Shown one piece after another: positions 1-12,450 of a DNA stretch of 64,000 nt; the first letter of the stretch is position 1, and each line of letters begins with the position of its first letter. The stretch lies in contig NC_056737.1 of the NCBI RefSeq assembly GCF_019279795.1, forward strand, positions 1,192,188,965 to 1,192,252,964. The letters run 5' to 3'. This DNA comes from Protopterus annectens. Its lineage: Eukaryota; Chordata; Ceratodontiformes; Protopteridae. A program made the translations under genes and the position numbers. The notes under the pieces were generated by a model. The model was not told where the DNA came from and ran no database searches. It saw nothing but the letters and a program-made list of their open reading frames with translations.

Positions 1-120
1 TTCTACAGTACAGGTCATACTACATAGGTAATTTGAGATTCAACTAAAACAGGCATTCATAATTACATAGGGAATTTAAGACGCAACTAAAACAGGCATT
101 TAGGCTATCTTTTCAGTAAG
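1..120. repeat. short tandem duplication, ~48 bp unit
   Basis: Two imperfect adjacent copies share 'aactaaaacaggcatt' and an 'acatagg-aattt' block. No coding signal is seen. It may be the tail end of a larger repeat cut by the window edge. Confidence 0.4.
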
Positions 121-299
121 TTCAAAAGGTGAAAACAGAGACCATCAAATTTCTTCAGTACAGGTATATAAAATGTGAGACAGAAATAATTAAGTAGTTT
201 AAAAGCAAAAGATAGAGTTACTAGAAAATTTTAGTTTGAAGTTGAGAGAGTCAATTTCTTAGGTAGAGATGAAAAATAAAATGGAGAAATAGAGTTGGG

Positions 300-521
300 A
301 GACAGTGCAAAGGATGCAGGAGAAGGTAGGAGGATGGTTATCATCTAGGGTAAATGCAAGAGCAAAGCCAGTGATTGGTTAGAAAATGTTTCAGTTGAGT
401 TTTAAATAGTGTGATAGAAGTTTGGGCTAAGAGGTCTGTAGGAAGTTGATTCCAAATTTTACCAACTGAGTTGGAAAATATCGAGTCACCTGCTGTATTC
501 TTTGATAGAGGTTTGAATCAG
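300..521 (-). pseudogene. possible C-terminal remnant of a Jockey/CR1-group LINE reverse transcriptase
   Basis: Read on the minus strand the segment gives 'LVKFGINFLQTS', a stop, then 'AQTSITLFKTQLKHFLTNH'. This resembles the usual end of Jockey/CR1/L2-group ORF2 proteins, where a 'LWN-LP' block is followed by '-S-FK-LK-L'. The stop and the F/G substitutions in the LWN block indicate decay. The upstream part is hidden in the adjacent 500-N gap. The match rests on about 40 residues, so this is a weak call; the alternative is chance. Confidence 0.3.
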
Positions 522-1021
522 NNNNNNNNNNNNNNNNNNNNNNNNNNNNNNNNNNNNNNNNNNNNNNNNNNNNNNNNNNNNNNNNNNNNNNNNNNNNNNN
601 NNNNNNNNNNNNNNNNNNNNNNNNNNNNNNNNNNNNNNNNNNNNNNNNNNNNNNNNNNNNNNNNNNNNNNNNNNNNNNNNNNNNNNNNNNNNNNNNNNNN
701 NNNNNNNNNNNNNNNNNNNNNNNNNNNNNNNNNNNNNNNNNNNNNNNNNNNNNNNNNNNNNNNNNNNNNNNNNNNNNNNNNNNNNNNNNNNNNNNNNNNN
801 NNNNNNNNNNNNNNNNNNNNNNNNNNNNNNNNNNNNNNNNNNNNNNNNNNNNNNNNNNNNNNNNNNNNNNNNNNNNNNNNNNNNNNNNNNNNNNNNNNNN
901 NNNNNNNNNNNNNNNNNNNNNNNNNNNNNNNNNNNNNNNNNNNNNNNNNNNNNNNNNNNNNNNNNNNNNNNNNNNNNNNNNNNNNNNNNNNNNNNNNNNN
1001 NNNNNNNNNNNNNNNNNNNNN
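522..1021. other. assembly gap (500 N)
   Basis: Exactly 500 N, so the size is probably arbitrary. It lies at the left edge of the ~164-bp satellite, which begins immediately after it. Confidence 0.98.
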
Positions 1022-4000
1022 GCCAAAGGTACCAAAGCCCCAGCTCTGCCCCCAGTATTATAGCCACATCAATACAAGTATATTGAGTACTGTTTGTGCT
1101 ACCAGCAGGTAATGAGATTCAGAAAGGTAAAATGTAAATGAATTTCATACCTATTTTGAAATAATTCAGTTACATACAAACCCACTGCACAACTGCCAAA
1201 GCCACAGCTCTGCCCCCAATATTATAGCCACATCAATACAAGTATATTGAGTACAATTTGTGCTACCAACAGGTAATGAGATTCAGAAAGATGAAATGTT
1301 AATGAATTTCATACCTATTTATTGAATAATTCAGTTACATACAAACCCACTGCACAGGTATCAAAGCCGCAGCTCTACCTCCAGTATTATAGCCACATCA
1401 GTACACGTATACTGAGTACAGTTTGCGCTACCAGCAGGGAGTGAGATTCAGAAAGATGAACTCTAAAGGAATTTCATACCTATTTCTGGAATAATTCACT
1501 TACATACAAACCCACTGCAAAGGTACCAAAGCCCCAGCTCTGCCCCCAGTATTATAGCCACATCAATACAAGTATACTGAGCACAGTTTGTGCTACTAGC
1601 AGGTAATCAGATTCAGAAAGATGAAATGTAAATGAATTTCATACCTATTTCTGGAATAATTCAGTTACACACAAACCCACTGCAAAGGTACCAATGCCCC
1701 AGCTCTGCCCCCAGTATTACTTCCACATCAATACAAATATACTTCCAGCATGTAATGAGATTCAGAAAGATGAAATGTTAATGAATTTCATACCTATTTC
1801 TGGAATAATTCAGTTACATACAAACCCACTGCAAAGGTACCAAAGCCCCAGCTCTGCCCCCAGTATTATAGCCACATCAATACAAGTATACTGAGTACAG
1901 TTTGTGCTACCAGCAGGTAATGAGATTGAGAAAGATGAAATGTAAATGAATTTCATACCTATTTATGAAATAATTCAGTTACAAACAAACCCACTGCAAA
2001 GGTACCAAAGCCCCAGCTCTGCCCCCAGTAATATAGCCACCTCAATACAAGTATACTGAGTATAGTTTGTGCTACCAGCAGGTAATGAGATTCAGAAAGG
2101 TGAAATGTAAATAAATTTCATACCTATTTGGAATAATTTAGTTACATACAAACCCACTGCACAGCTACCAAAGCCACAGCTCTGCCCTCAGTATTATAGC
2201 CACATCAATACAAGCATACTGAGTATAGTTTGTGCTACCAGCAGGTAATGAGGTTCAGAGAGATGAAATGTAAATGAATTTTATACCTATTTTTGAAATA
2301 AATCAGTTACATACAAACCCATTGCAAAGGTACCAAAGCCCCTGCTCTGTCCCTAGTATTATAGCCACATTATAACAAGTATACTGAGTACAGTTTGTGC
2401 TACCAGCAGGTAATGAGATACAGAAAGATGAAATATAAATTAATTTCATACCTATTTCCAGAATAATTCAGTTACATACAAACCCACTGCACAGCTACCA
2501 AAGTCCCAGCTCTGCCCACAGTATTATAGCCACATCAATACAAGTATATCGAGTGCATATTGTGCAACCAGCAGGTAATGAGGTTCAGAAAGATGAAATG
2601 TTAATGAATTTCATACATATTTATGGAATAATTCAGTTACATACAACCCCACGGCACAGGTACCAAAGCCCCAGCTCTGCCCCCAGTATTTTAGCCACAT
2701 CAATACAAGTATACTGAGTACAGTTTGCGCTACCAGCATGTAATGAGATACAGAAAGATGAAATGTAAATGAATTTCATACCTATTTCTGGAATAATTCA
2801 TTTACATACAAACCCACTGCACAGCTACCAAAGCCCCAGCTCTGCCCCCAGTATTATAGCCACATCAATACAAGTATATTGAGTACAGTTTGTGCTACCA
2901 GCAGGTAATGAGATTCAGAAAGATGAAATGTAAATGAATTTCATACCTATTTAAGAAATAATTCAGTTACATACAAACCCACTGCACAGCTACCAAAGCC
3001 CCAGCTCTGCCCCCAGTATTATAGCCACATCAATACAAGTATACTGAGAACAGTTTGTGCTACCAGCAGGTAAAGAAATTCAGAAAGATGAAATTTAAAT
3101 TAATTTCATACTTATTTCTGAAATAAATCAGTTACATACAAACCCACTGCAAAGGTACCAAAGCCCCAGCTCTGCCTCCAGTATTATAGCCACATCAATA
3201 CAAGTATACTGAGAACAGTTTGTGCTACCAGCAGGTAATGAAATTGAGAAAGATGAACTGTAAATGAATTTCATACCTATTTCTGGAATAATTCAGTTAT
3301 ACACAAACCCTCTGCAAAAGTACCAAAGCCCCAGCTCTGCCCCCAGCATTATAGCCACATCAATACAAGTATACTGAGTACAGTTTGTGCTACCAGCAGG
3401 TAATGAGATTCAGAAAGATGAAATGTAAATGAATTTCATACCTATTTATGAAATAATTCAGTTACATACAAACCCACTGCAAAGGTACCAAAGCCCCAAC
3501 TCTACCCTCAGTATTATAGCCACATCAGTACAAATATACTGAGTACAGTTTGCGCTACCAGCAGGTACTGGTTTTCAGAAAGAAGAAATGTAAATGAATT
3601 GTACACCTGTTTATGGAATAATTCAGTTACATTCAAACCCACTGCAAAGGTAACAAAGCCCCAGCTTTGCCCCCAGTCATATAACCACATCAATACAAGT
3701 ATACTGAGTACAGTCTGTGCAACCAACAGGTAATGAGATTCAGAAAGATGAAATGTAAATGAATTTCATACCTTTTTCTGGAATAATTCAGTTACATACA
3801 AACCCACTGCAAAGGTACCAAAGCCCCAGCTCTGCCCCCAGTATTATATCTACATCAATACAAGTATACTGAGTACAGTTTGTGCTACCAGCAGGTAATG
3901 AGATTCAGAAAGATGAAATGTAAATGAATTTCATAGCTATTTATGAAATAATTCAGTTACATACAAACCCACTGCACAGCTACGAAATCCCCAGCTCTGC

Positions 4001-4542
4001 CCCTAGTATTATAGTTACATCAATACAAGTATACTGAGTACAGTTTGTGCTTCCAGCAGGTAATTAGATTTAGAAAGATGAATTGTAAATGAATTTCATA
4101 CCTCTTTTTGGAATAATTCAGTTACATACAAACCCACTGCACCGATACCAAAGTGCCAGCTCTGCCCACAGTATTATAGCCACATCAATACAAGTATATT
4201 GAGTACTGTTTGTGCTACAAGCAGGTAATGAGATTCAGAAAGATGAAATGTAAATTAATTTCATACCTATTTATGGAGTAATTCAGTTAGATACAAAGCC
4301 ACTGCACAGGTACCAAAGCCCCAGCTCTGCCACCAGTATTATAGCCACATCAATACAAGTATACTGAGTACAGTTTGTGCTACCAGCAGGTAATGAGATT
4401 CAGAAAGATGAAATGTAAATGAATTTCATACCATTTTATGAAATAATTCAGTTACATACAAACCCACTGCACAGCTGCACAGCTGACAAAGCCCCAGCTC
4501 TGCCCCCAGTATTATAGCCACATCAATACAAGTATACTGATT
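1022..4542. repeat. satellite array, ~164-bp unit, about 21 copies
   Basis: The block 'cagctctgcccccagtatta' recurs at 1041, 1205, 1370, 1535 and onward, a spacing of 164-165 bp. Each unit also has 'acatacaaacccactgca', 'acatcaatacaagtatactg', 'gtgctaccagcaggtaatga' and 'atgaatttcatacctattt'. Copies differ by scattered substitutions and small indels. The array stops abruptly near 4542, part-way through a unit, where it meets 'ttctgggaatgcccag'. The short reading frames inside are by-products of the repeat and I do not annotate them. The left end is lost in the gap, so true copy number may be larger. Confidence 0.95.
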
Positions 4543-5079
4543 CTGGGAATGCCCAGTTGGATTCTTTCCTCATCTCTTGCTTCTTCTCAGTATGTATTGT
4601 AATATTGAATCCATTTTATCTATTTAGTAATTGTGAAGAATTTCATAACCTTTGAAGATGAGAATTGGAAACTCCAGTTAACAGACTCAGAAGCCTTTTC
4701 TACACCTAAAATAGCTATTGCCCAGAGACCTTTTGAATGTTTAGCCTCAGTCAGAATATACTGAACTGTTTACACTTTGTCACGTGGTTACATTCTTTAA
4801 CAAAAGTAGTTGCCATTCATTAAACAAACTTTCTTTCAGACTTTCGAACTTACTGTAACAATTATCCAAGATTTGGCCTGTTTTAGGTACCATGTTTTTG
4901 ATACATAAGGTACGGTATGAAGAGGTAAGACAAGTCTTTTTCCATGGGTTTGGAATAACTGCAATGATAGCTTTAAAGAGTGATGGTTGACATGACTGGA
5001 GAGATGAAGCATAGAGAAAGAATATTAGGTAAGGAGTAAAGTCTTCTCCTAGCTGCTTACATAGCTCTGCTTTAAGATA
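4543..5079. other. no gene recognised
   Basis: Unique-looking AT-rich sequence between the satellite and the CR1-like element. I see no coding frame, RNA motif or repeat. Confidence 0.6.
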
Positions 5080-8050
5080 ATCAGACTCAGGTTCACAGGT
5101 TCATAGGTAAGTACTAGGCTAGCTGTCCATGGGCATTAATAAGCCTAGCCACAGAGTGATGGCTTTTGCCTCCCCATTAGATTAGTAACCTGGGCCTCTG
5201 TCAACAGGGCTCCTGAAGTGATCCCAGGGTAGAACTTACGATTACCCATCCGCTCATCAAGATTTCTCTTGAAGAGGGTCATAGAGTAGCTCTGTCGAAT
5301 ATGGATTAAGATTCTATTCCAGAGTGAGGGGAGTCGCTGGGACAGGAATCTATCCCTCCAGCATGTCCTGTTTATTGTTGTATATAGGTTCAAGTCACTA
5401 GAATGAGTGGTTCTGCAGGATCTCGTTTTTTTGAGGTGAAGCATGTCCATTAGTTCAGGGTTTGACATGGCCCTATAGGTCAGGCATAGGTCACCTCTGA
5501 GCAGACGGTAAGCGACTGAGAAGAGCTGGAGCTTTTTTAGTCATGCTTCATAGGGTAATTGTTTAAGGCCCTTAATCCTCTTAGTGAGGTACTTCTGTGG
5601 TCTTTCTAGTTGTTACAGGTGTCTAGTGAGGTACATCCCAAATGGGGCATTGTACTCTATTATGGGCCTAATGAGTGAGGAGTAAAGGGGCACAATCACC
5701 TCCTTGGATCTGGATGAGAAACCCTTTGTGATAAGATGTGCCACATAGAAGGATTTCCTGACCATTTTGGCTATGTGGTTATCAAAGGAGAGCATGCTAT
5801 CTACTTGGGTACCCAGGTCCCTAATTACTTCTTCTGTACTTAGTGGATTCCCATCTATGTGGTAGTTTGTAGGTACTTTGTTTTTCCCAAATGGGATTAC
5901 TATGCATTTTTAGCTTGAGGCCATGACTTTGATACCAGGTGTTTGTCTCTGTGAGACCCTTTTGCAGGATGTCTGTGTTGCACCCAATTTACAGTCATCT
6001 GCGAACTTGGTTAGCCACAGTCCCTCCGCCTTTGCCTGTACTTCAGAGAAATATATACCGAACAGGAGGGGTCTCAGGACTGAGCCCTGTGGGACTCCGC
6101 TTGTGACTGGTTTAGAGTCAAACATGGTGCCTTCCACTCTTACCGTGTGGGTTCTGTTTGAGAGCGAATTGGCAACCCATCTCGTGACATGGGGGTTGAT
6201 ATTTAAGCTGGTGAGTTTGTCTATGATTCCTGAGTGTGGGATGGTGTCGAATGCCTTAGCGAGGTCCAGATATGCTGTGTGCACCACCTTCCCTTCATCT
6301 ATGGCCTTGGTGACTGTTTCGAAGAAGTCAACCAAGTTCAGGAGGCAAGATCTGCCTTTAACAAAGCCTAACTGGGTGGGGTCCAGTGTCTGGAGGTTCC
6401 CAATGTCCCTGTTAATGAGCTCCATGATAATGCATTCCATGGCTTTGCAGACCAAGCTAGTCAAGCTTACAGGGCAATAGTTCTCAGGGTCAGTTGTGGC
6501 ACCACCTTTGTGGAGTGGTACGACTGCTGCTGTACGCCATTCTTTGGGTACATAGCCTGTAGAGAGGCTGAGTTTGAATAGTGATTTGAGATGGGGGGTT
6601 AGTTCATTTTGAAGCTCGTGTAAGACACAACCTGGGATAGCATCTGGTCCCACTGATGCTGTGTTTTTGGCCTTTGCAAGGACTGTCTTTACTTGTGTGT
6701 CTGAGATATCTGGAGCACTACATTCTTCTGGGATGGGTGCTAGCCCCTTTGGTGGAGGGGGGGGTGAAGTTTGCACTGAACTTGTCAGCCAGGATGTTGG
6801 CAATGTCGGTTGGCTCAGTGTATTTATGGCCATTATACACTAGCTCGGAGCATATCTGAGAGTTTGCCCCTAGACTCTTGACATAGTTAAAGAAGGCCTT
6901 GTGGTTATCATTAGAGTCATTGGCTATTTTTCTTTCGCAGTTGGCCTTGGATGATTTAATGTGGGAGTGCAGTTTTTTACTGATGTTAATCAGAGATGCC
7001 TTCTTATTTTGGGATTTTGTTCTATCTTGCAGTAGTTTCCTCCTTCTGTTGTAAAGTTTATTTATGGCCGGGGTCCACTAGACTGGCTTCCTCTTTTTTG
7101 AGGAGTTGGTCTTGGTTTTACTTGGGATGGCTCAGTCCATGCATTCTTGAAGGTGTTCATAGAATGCACTTGTAAAGGATTCTGCCGTTGGGTCATCATT
7201 TTCCATTTGATTGGGAGCTTTGAAACTTTCTACCTCGGTCTTGAGGAGTGTGAAGTTGGCTTTAGAGAAGTTTTTTACCTTGATTTCCTTGACTAGGGGG
7301 TCGGGATGTGGATGTCCAGTGTGATTAGTTTGTGATCTGATCTTACCAATGATGAGTTTACCTCAGGTGTGGAACATAGGTTCCCCATGTTGGTGATGAC
7401 CAGGTCCAGTATGTTGTCACCTCTTGTGGGAGTGGTGACCAGCTGTTCAAGGGCGTTTGAGTTTATAAACTCAAGGAAGCATTGGGCTAGGGCGTTTGAG
7501 CTTGAGTAGTTTTCCCAGTCAATGTTTGGATAGTTGAAGTCACCCAGTAACATGGTGTTGGGTAGAATCTTCATACTTTCTAATGTTTTCAGGAATGCTG
7601 CGTGAGGGTCCTGAGACAAGGTGGGAGATCTGTAGCAAGCTATAAATTGAACAGTCAATTTACCCGCTGTCAATTGCACTTGGATGGTCTCAGATTCCGC
7701 GTGCTGTGTTACTAACCTGGAGGTGTGGGTGTTCTTGATGAATATGGACACACCCCCTCCTTTTTTGTTCCGGTCCTGGTTTTGGGACCTAAAGGTATGG
7801 TAGGAGTTATAGCCTGGTAGTGCTGGGGTGCTCTCTGGAGCCTTGAACCAGGTTTCTGTCACTGCACATACATTGATTTCTTCCATACTAAGGAGAGCCT
7901 TGAGTGCATACATTTTGAGGTTTAGACTTCTGGCGTTGAGCAGCATTACCCTCAGTTATTTTTATTATTGTTGTTTATGGAGGTGGATTTGTCTTTTGAG
8001 CCTTGCCTAAAAAAGGCAGTATTGGGGCAGCAAGAGTCTTGGCCAGTATT
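5080..8050 (-). mobile_element. CR1/L2-like LINE copy 1 (5' truncated, decayed)
   Basis: A non-LTR retrotransposon on the minus strand. Its 3' end is near 5080, where the minus strand ends in a short octamer-like tail (AACCTGTG, AACCTGAG); short tandem 3' repeats are usual for the CR1/L2 group. Reading upstream come the ORF2 C-terminus, reverse transcriptase and endonuclease, then an inter-ORF stretch with the hairpin 'gcctttttttaggc'-type motif near 8005-8015. No ORF1 is visible upstream, so the copy is 5' truncated at about 8050. At least four other pieces of the same family lie in this window (11925-13510, 20029-21600, 25540-26740, 28195-31255), showing recent family activity. Confidence 0.85.
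5145..7946 (-). pseudogene. CR1/L2-like ORF2 (endonuclease + reverse transcriptase), frameshifted
   Basis: ORF2 nicks target DNA and reverse-transcribes the element RNA in place. The N-terminal apurinic-like endonuclease (7293-7946) shows 'LLNARSLNLKM', 'AVTETWF', 'GGGVSIFI', 'LLGDFNYPNIDW' and 'VRSDHKLITLDIHIP', the usual catalytic blocks. The reverse transcriptase (5910-6833) shows 'AYLDLAKAFDTIPH', 'TSGVPQGSVL' and 'FADDCKLG', the F/YADD box. The C-terminal part (5145-5795) has 'TCWRDRFLSQRLPSLWNR'. The three blocks lie in different frames, and the linker at 6834-7292 contains stops, so the gene is dead. Endonuclease plus RT without an RNase H domain fits CR1/L2. The motif reading is firm; the exact clade name is inferred. 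Confidence 0.85.
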
Positions 8051-10016
8051 AGATTTTGCAATTTCAGCATCTTTTTTTATCTTAACTACTTTAAAATCTT
8101 GAATTTTATTGCATGAAATTATAGAATTTAGAAAAAGTAAGTTAAAAGTGATGTTTTCTCAGTATACAAATAATTTATATTCTTGTGAGTTTAAAGTTTG
8201 CAGTTTTCATGAAATTCAGTTACAATAGCTTTGGAATTAATGACATGCATATTATACTCAGTAGATCAGTAGATTTAATGAGTTAAATGTTTTGGGTAGC
8301 TCTCCTAGAGTCCTCTATACTGAATGTGTATAATGGTTATGGAAGAGATCAATTTCTTTATAGAATCTCAATAGTTTTCACCCGTCATTTGTATTTAAAG
8401 ACTAAGTAAAGTATTCTAATTACCTACTGTGATTATAGAATCATAGTTTATCTGGATTTCTAAACTAGTTACAAAAATAACTGTGTTTGGGCCAGTTCAG
8501 GTACCAAAAGTACAGGTACCAGTCATGTCATGGAAACAGTAAAGGTTCTGTTTACTAAAATAAATCTGTCATCTGCATCCTCACTGATTGTCTCCCCAAA
8601 TACAGGAGCTGCTAAGAAATAAACCACAGCTAGCCTGAATTATTTTAGAGAAAGAACTGGAAACGCCTTCCATCTGAACAGCTTTTCATCATCTGTTATG
8701 CTTTGAGTTTCTTGTGCAAACCAGATGCTAATTTGTAAATCTTCCAGAAGATGCCCATATTAAAATCATGTATGTTATTAGCTAGGCAATTTAAATTACT
8801 GGCTAAACTTTTAATACCAGCCATCTTTGAGAGAGTTAGCATAAGCATTATGCAACTAAGTGCTGCCTAAGGTGGTAACTAACAGACAACCTCCAATCCC
8901 CAAAAGAAAAAAAAAATAAAAATGTAAAATGACAGCTAGAAAATTATAAAATAACCATAAAGGAAACATGAAAATAGTAAAGCAGCAAAAGACAGGGGAA
9001 GAAACCATAGATCCAGAACTGGGACATGATACACTTATCCCATATCCCTTAGTACCACTGTTGTTGCCTGACAGGACCCAAACAGGGCAGCCATCTTGGG
9101 AGGTGAGAATTAATCTCATCCTGAGCATTGGAGGCCACTCCTTTGGGTTAAAGGCAACTTCCCACAGTAAGAAAATATAGTTTAATAGAAGAAAATGTAA
9201 AATTATTGGGATTAAGAATGTGTCTATATATTCATCTACCCCCTCACTCTCTTGCTCTCTGTCTCTACCAATTTATTTATTTATTCATTCATTTATTTAT
9301 TTATTTATGCCAATATATTGAATATGTGATTAGGCAGGGAAAAAAATACTAGTGCTCAGAAAAAGAAGAAACTGTTAACAAAGGTAACTGCAAGTGTACA
9401 TAGTGGCACTTTGGGAAAGATATAGCCTCATCAATATTATAACACAGGATATTTATGTTTATTAAACAATATGTAATGGTAGTCAATTACTTTGGTTTAG
9501 AGAATGTCTAAATAAAGACAGGACAGGAGCAATACAGGTGAGTTTGTAGAAAGGCATAATATTTTCAGTTCATATAAATATCCCGTTAACTGCACTTAGT
9601 CAAATTTTGTAAAAAAATATGAAATTTAGAAAATTATGCATTTAAGAAGCATGCCAGTGGCAATAACATTGTCCATTGCAATCTAAGTGAATATATCTGT
9701 CAATACAGAATTAAAATAGCTTGAACGCTAAACCATTACTTTTTTTAAAAATGCAGTATACACAGACTGTGTTACTGACTTAAACAATACACTTTAGCTG
9801 CACAAAGAATATAGAATTTTATATGGATAGAATACATGGTAAGAAAATGACATTATATCCATCAATTTGCCTAGTACATATAGAACATTTTTATGAATTA
9901 TGAATGAAAATACACAGAAAATACGTGATAAAACATTCATTGTCTAGAACAGGGAGAAAATCTTTATGGGACTAAAATATCTCGCCAAAGAAACAATATT
10001 AATAAAAGCATAGCTT
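8051..10016. other. no gene recognised; AT-rich
   Basis: About 2 kb of AT-rich sequence without a credible coding frame. The only structure I note is the short (TTTA)n microsatellite listed separately. Confidence 0.6.
9262..9307. repeat. (TTTA)n microsatellite
   Basis: Runs of 'tttatttatttattcattca' with one ATTC interruption. Confidence 0.9.
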
Positions 10017-10039
10017 AAGGGATGTTGCTGTAGTCTTGA

Positions 10040-11789
10040 CTGCATTCATCATCATCATCATCAGCGAAGGCTAAGATAAGGCATATGGAGAGTTGTATGA
10101 GAGACTGGATACTAAAGAAAATGACCTGTACTGATTGGCTAGACAGAGGGACACAGCTGGGAAAGATGTGCAGCATGTAAGGGTGATAAAGGACAGTGAG
10201 GGAAACGTACTCACAAGCGTGTTGAGTAGATGGAAAGAGTACTTTGAAGGGCTGATGAATGAAGAGAATGAGAAAGAAAGAATTTTGGATGATGTGGGGA
10301 TAGTGAATCAGGAAGTGAAACAGATTAGCAAGGAGGAAGTAAGGACAGCTATGAAGAGGATGAAGAATGGAAAGGCTGTTGGCCCAGATGAAATACCAGT
10401 GGAAGCATGGAGGTGCTTAGGTGAAATGGCAGTGGAATTTTTAACCAGATTGTTTAATGAAATTTTGGAAAGTCAGAGGATGCCTGAGGAGTGGAGAAAA
10501 AGTGTTTTGGTACCTATTTTTAAAAATACGGGTGATGTGCAGAGCTGCAGTAACTACAGAGGGATACAATTGATCAGTCACAGCTTGAAGTTATGGGAAA
10601 GAGTAGTGGAAGCTAGGTTAAGAAGGGAGGTGATGATAAGTGATCAGCAGTATGGTTTCATGCCCGGAAAAAGCACTACAGATGCAAGATTTGCTCTGAG
10701 AGTGTTGTTGGAGAAATACAGAGAAGGTCAGAAGGAGTTGCATTGTGTCTTTGTGGACTTAGAGAAAGCATATGACAGGGTGCCTAGAGAGGAGTTGTGG
10801 TATTGTATGAGGAAGTCGGGAGTGGCAGAGAAGTATGTAAGAGTGGTACAGGATATGTACGAGGGTAGTGTGACATTGGTGAGGACTGCGATGGGAGTGA
10901 CAGATACATTTAAGGTGGAGGTGGGATTACATCAAGGATCAGCTCTGAGCCTTTTCTTATTTGCAGTGGTGATGGACAGGTTGACAGATGAGATCAGACA
11001 GGAGACCCCGTGGACTATGATGTTTGCAGATGACATTGTGATATGTAGTGAGAGTAGGGACCAGGTTGAGGAGACCCTGAAGAGGTGGAGATATGCTTTA
11101 GAGAGGAGAGGAATGAAGGTCAGCAGGGCTAAAACAGAATATATGTGTGTAAATGTGAGGGAGGGTAGACGAATGGTGAGGATGCAGGGAGTAGAGTTGG
11201 TAAAGGTGGATGAGTTTAAGTACTTGGGATCAACAGTCCAGAGTAATGGTGAGTGTGGAAGAGAGGTGAAGAAGAGAGTACAGGCAGGGTGGAATGGGTG
11301 GAGAAGAGTGTCAGGAGTGATTTGTGACAGAAGGGTACCAGTAAGAGTGAAAGGGAAGGTCTACAAGAGGGTAGTGAGACCAGCTATGTTATATGGGTTG
11401 GAGATGGTGGCATTGACGAAAAGGCAGGAGTCAGAGCCGGATGTGGCAGAGTTAAAGATGTTAAGATTTGCACTGGGTGCGACTAGGATGGACAGGATTA
11501 GAAATCAGTATATTAGAGGGTCGCTCAGGTTGGACAGTTTGGAGGCAAAGCAAGAGAGGTGAGATTGCATTGGTTTGGACATGTGCTGAGGAGGGATGCT
11601 GGGTATATTGGGAAAAGGATGCTAAGGATGGAGCTGCCAGGTAAGAAGAAAAGAGGAAGGCCTAAGATAAGGTTTATGGATGTGGCAAGAGAGGACATGC
11701 AGGCAGTTGGTGTGAAAGAGCATGATGCAGAGGACAGGAAGAAATGTGGCGACCCCTAACGGGAACAGCCAAAAGAGGATGATGATGAT
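10040..11789 (+). mobile_element. RTE-like LINE, 5' truncated, with target-site duplications
   Basis: The flanks carry matching direct repeats: 10017-10039 (aagggatgttgctgtagtct plus 'tga') and 11790-11811, which differ by one base indel. These are target-site duplications of about 22 bp, typical of target-primed reverse transcription. The 3' end is a short (GAT)n run after the last codons ('gaggatgatgatgataa'), a tail type seen in RTE elements. The 5' end has a short (CAT)n run at 10043-10062 and then coding sequence, with no endonuclease domain, so the copy is 5' truncated. The clean boundaries make this insertion unambiguous. Confidence 0.9.
10071..11760 (+). pseudogene. RTE-like ORF2 reverse transcriptase, C-terminal two thirds
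   Basis: The frame reads 'KAYGELYERLDTKENDLY', an in-frame TGA near 10130, then a 475-codon open stretch (10135-11562) and the last 66 codons in another frame (11559-11759). The RT core shows 'NGKAVGPDEIPVEAW', 'SNYRGIQLISHSLKLWERV', 'CVFVDLEKAYDRVPREELW', 'GLHQGSALS' and 'MMFADDIVI', the FADD catalytic box. The C-terminal part has 'EFKYLGSTVQSNGECG', 'LHWFGHVLRRDAGYIGKR' and 'KKRGRPK', a signature of vertebrate RTE-type elements. The endonuclease is missing and the frame is broken twice, so it is inactive, but decay is slight and the insertion looks fairly young. Confidence 0.9.
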
Positions 11790-11924
11790 AAGGGAGTTGC
11801 TGTAGTCTTGAGTGTGCCATTCGCAAATAAGGTATTAAACGAAGGCCTACTTTACCTGAGTTGGTGGGAGCTCACATGGATGTAATAGATCCCATAGCAC
11901 TTAAAAAGATTAGGAGAAGTCACA

Positions 11925-12450
11925 AGATCATAGGATCATAGGAGATTACCAGGCTAGCAACCAGGAGGTCATTTTAAACCTAGCCATTTGTACGCAATGT
12001 AATACCATGGAAATGTTAGTCAGTACCCAAGATAGCATTTAGTGATGACTGCCCATGTCCAGGAGGGTTGTGGGTGCTATCCCTGGTAAGAGTTTATGGG
12101 GACCTATTCACTCGTCCAGGTTCTTCTTGAACAGTGTCATAGAGGTGCTCTGTTTCACATGAATTGGTAGCCTGTTCCAAAGATGAGGCAGTCACTGGGA
12201 GATAAATCTGTCCATCCAGCATGTTGTATTTAAGTCACAAGCCATATCTAGGTCTACGGAATGGGTAGCCTTAATCATGTCTGATTTATGGATATGCAGC
12301 AAGTTCATTAGTTTGGGTCTTGGATTGCTCTGTAGGCCAGGCATAAGTCTACGCAAGATGTCTATATGATACAGAGTATAGTGACAGGGAATTTTGTCGG
12401 TCTTTGTAAGGCACATGCTGCAGTCCCTTCATCTTTGTTAGAAGCTGTTA
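11925..12450 (-). pseudogene. CR1/L2-like LINE 3' fragment (ORF2 C-terminus), inverted pair
   Basis: On the minus strand this gives 'LTKMKGLQHVPYKDR', 'LLHIHKSDMIKATHSVDL' and 'TTCWMDRFISQ', then 'LPHLWNRLPIHVKQSTSMTL', matching the C-terminal block of CR1 copy 1. The 3' terminus at about 11930 shows the repeated octamer ATCCTATG on the minus strand, again a CR1-type tail. It lies back to back with the plus-strand 5' fragment at 12451-13510, and the reverse transcriptase between the two pieces is absent. Stops are present. Confidence 0.75.
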
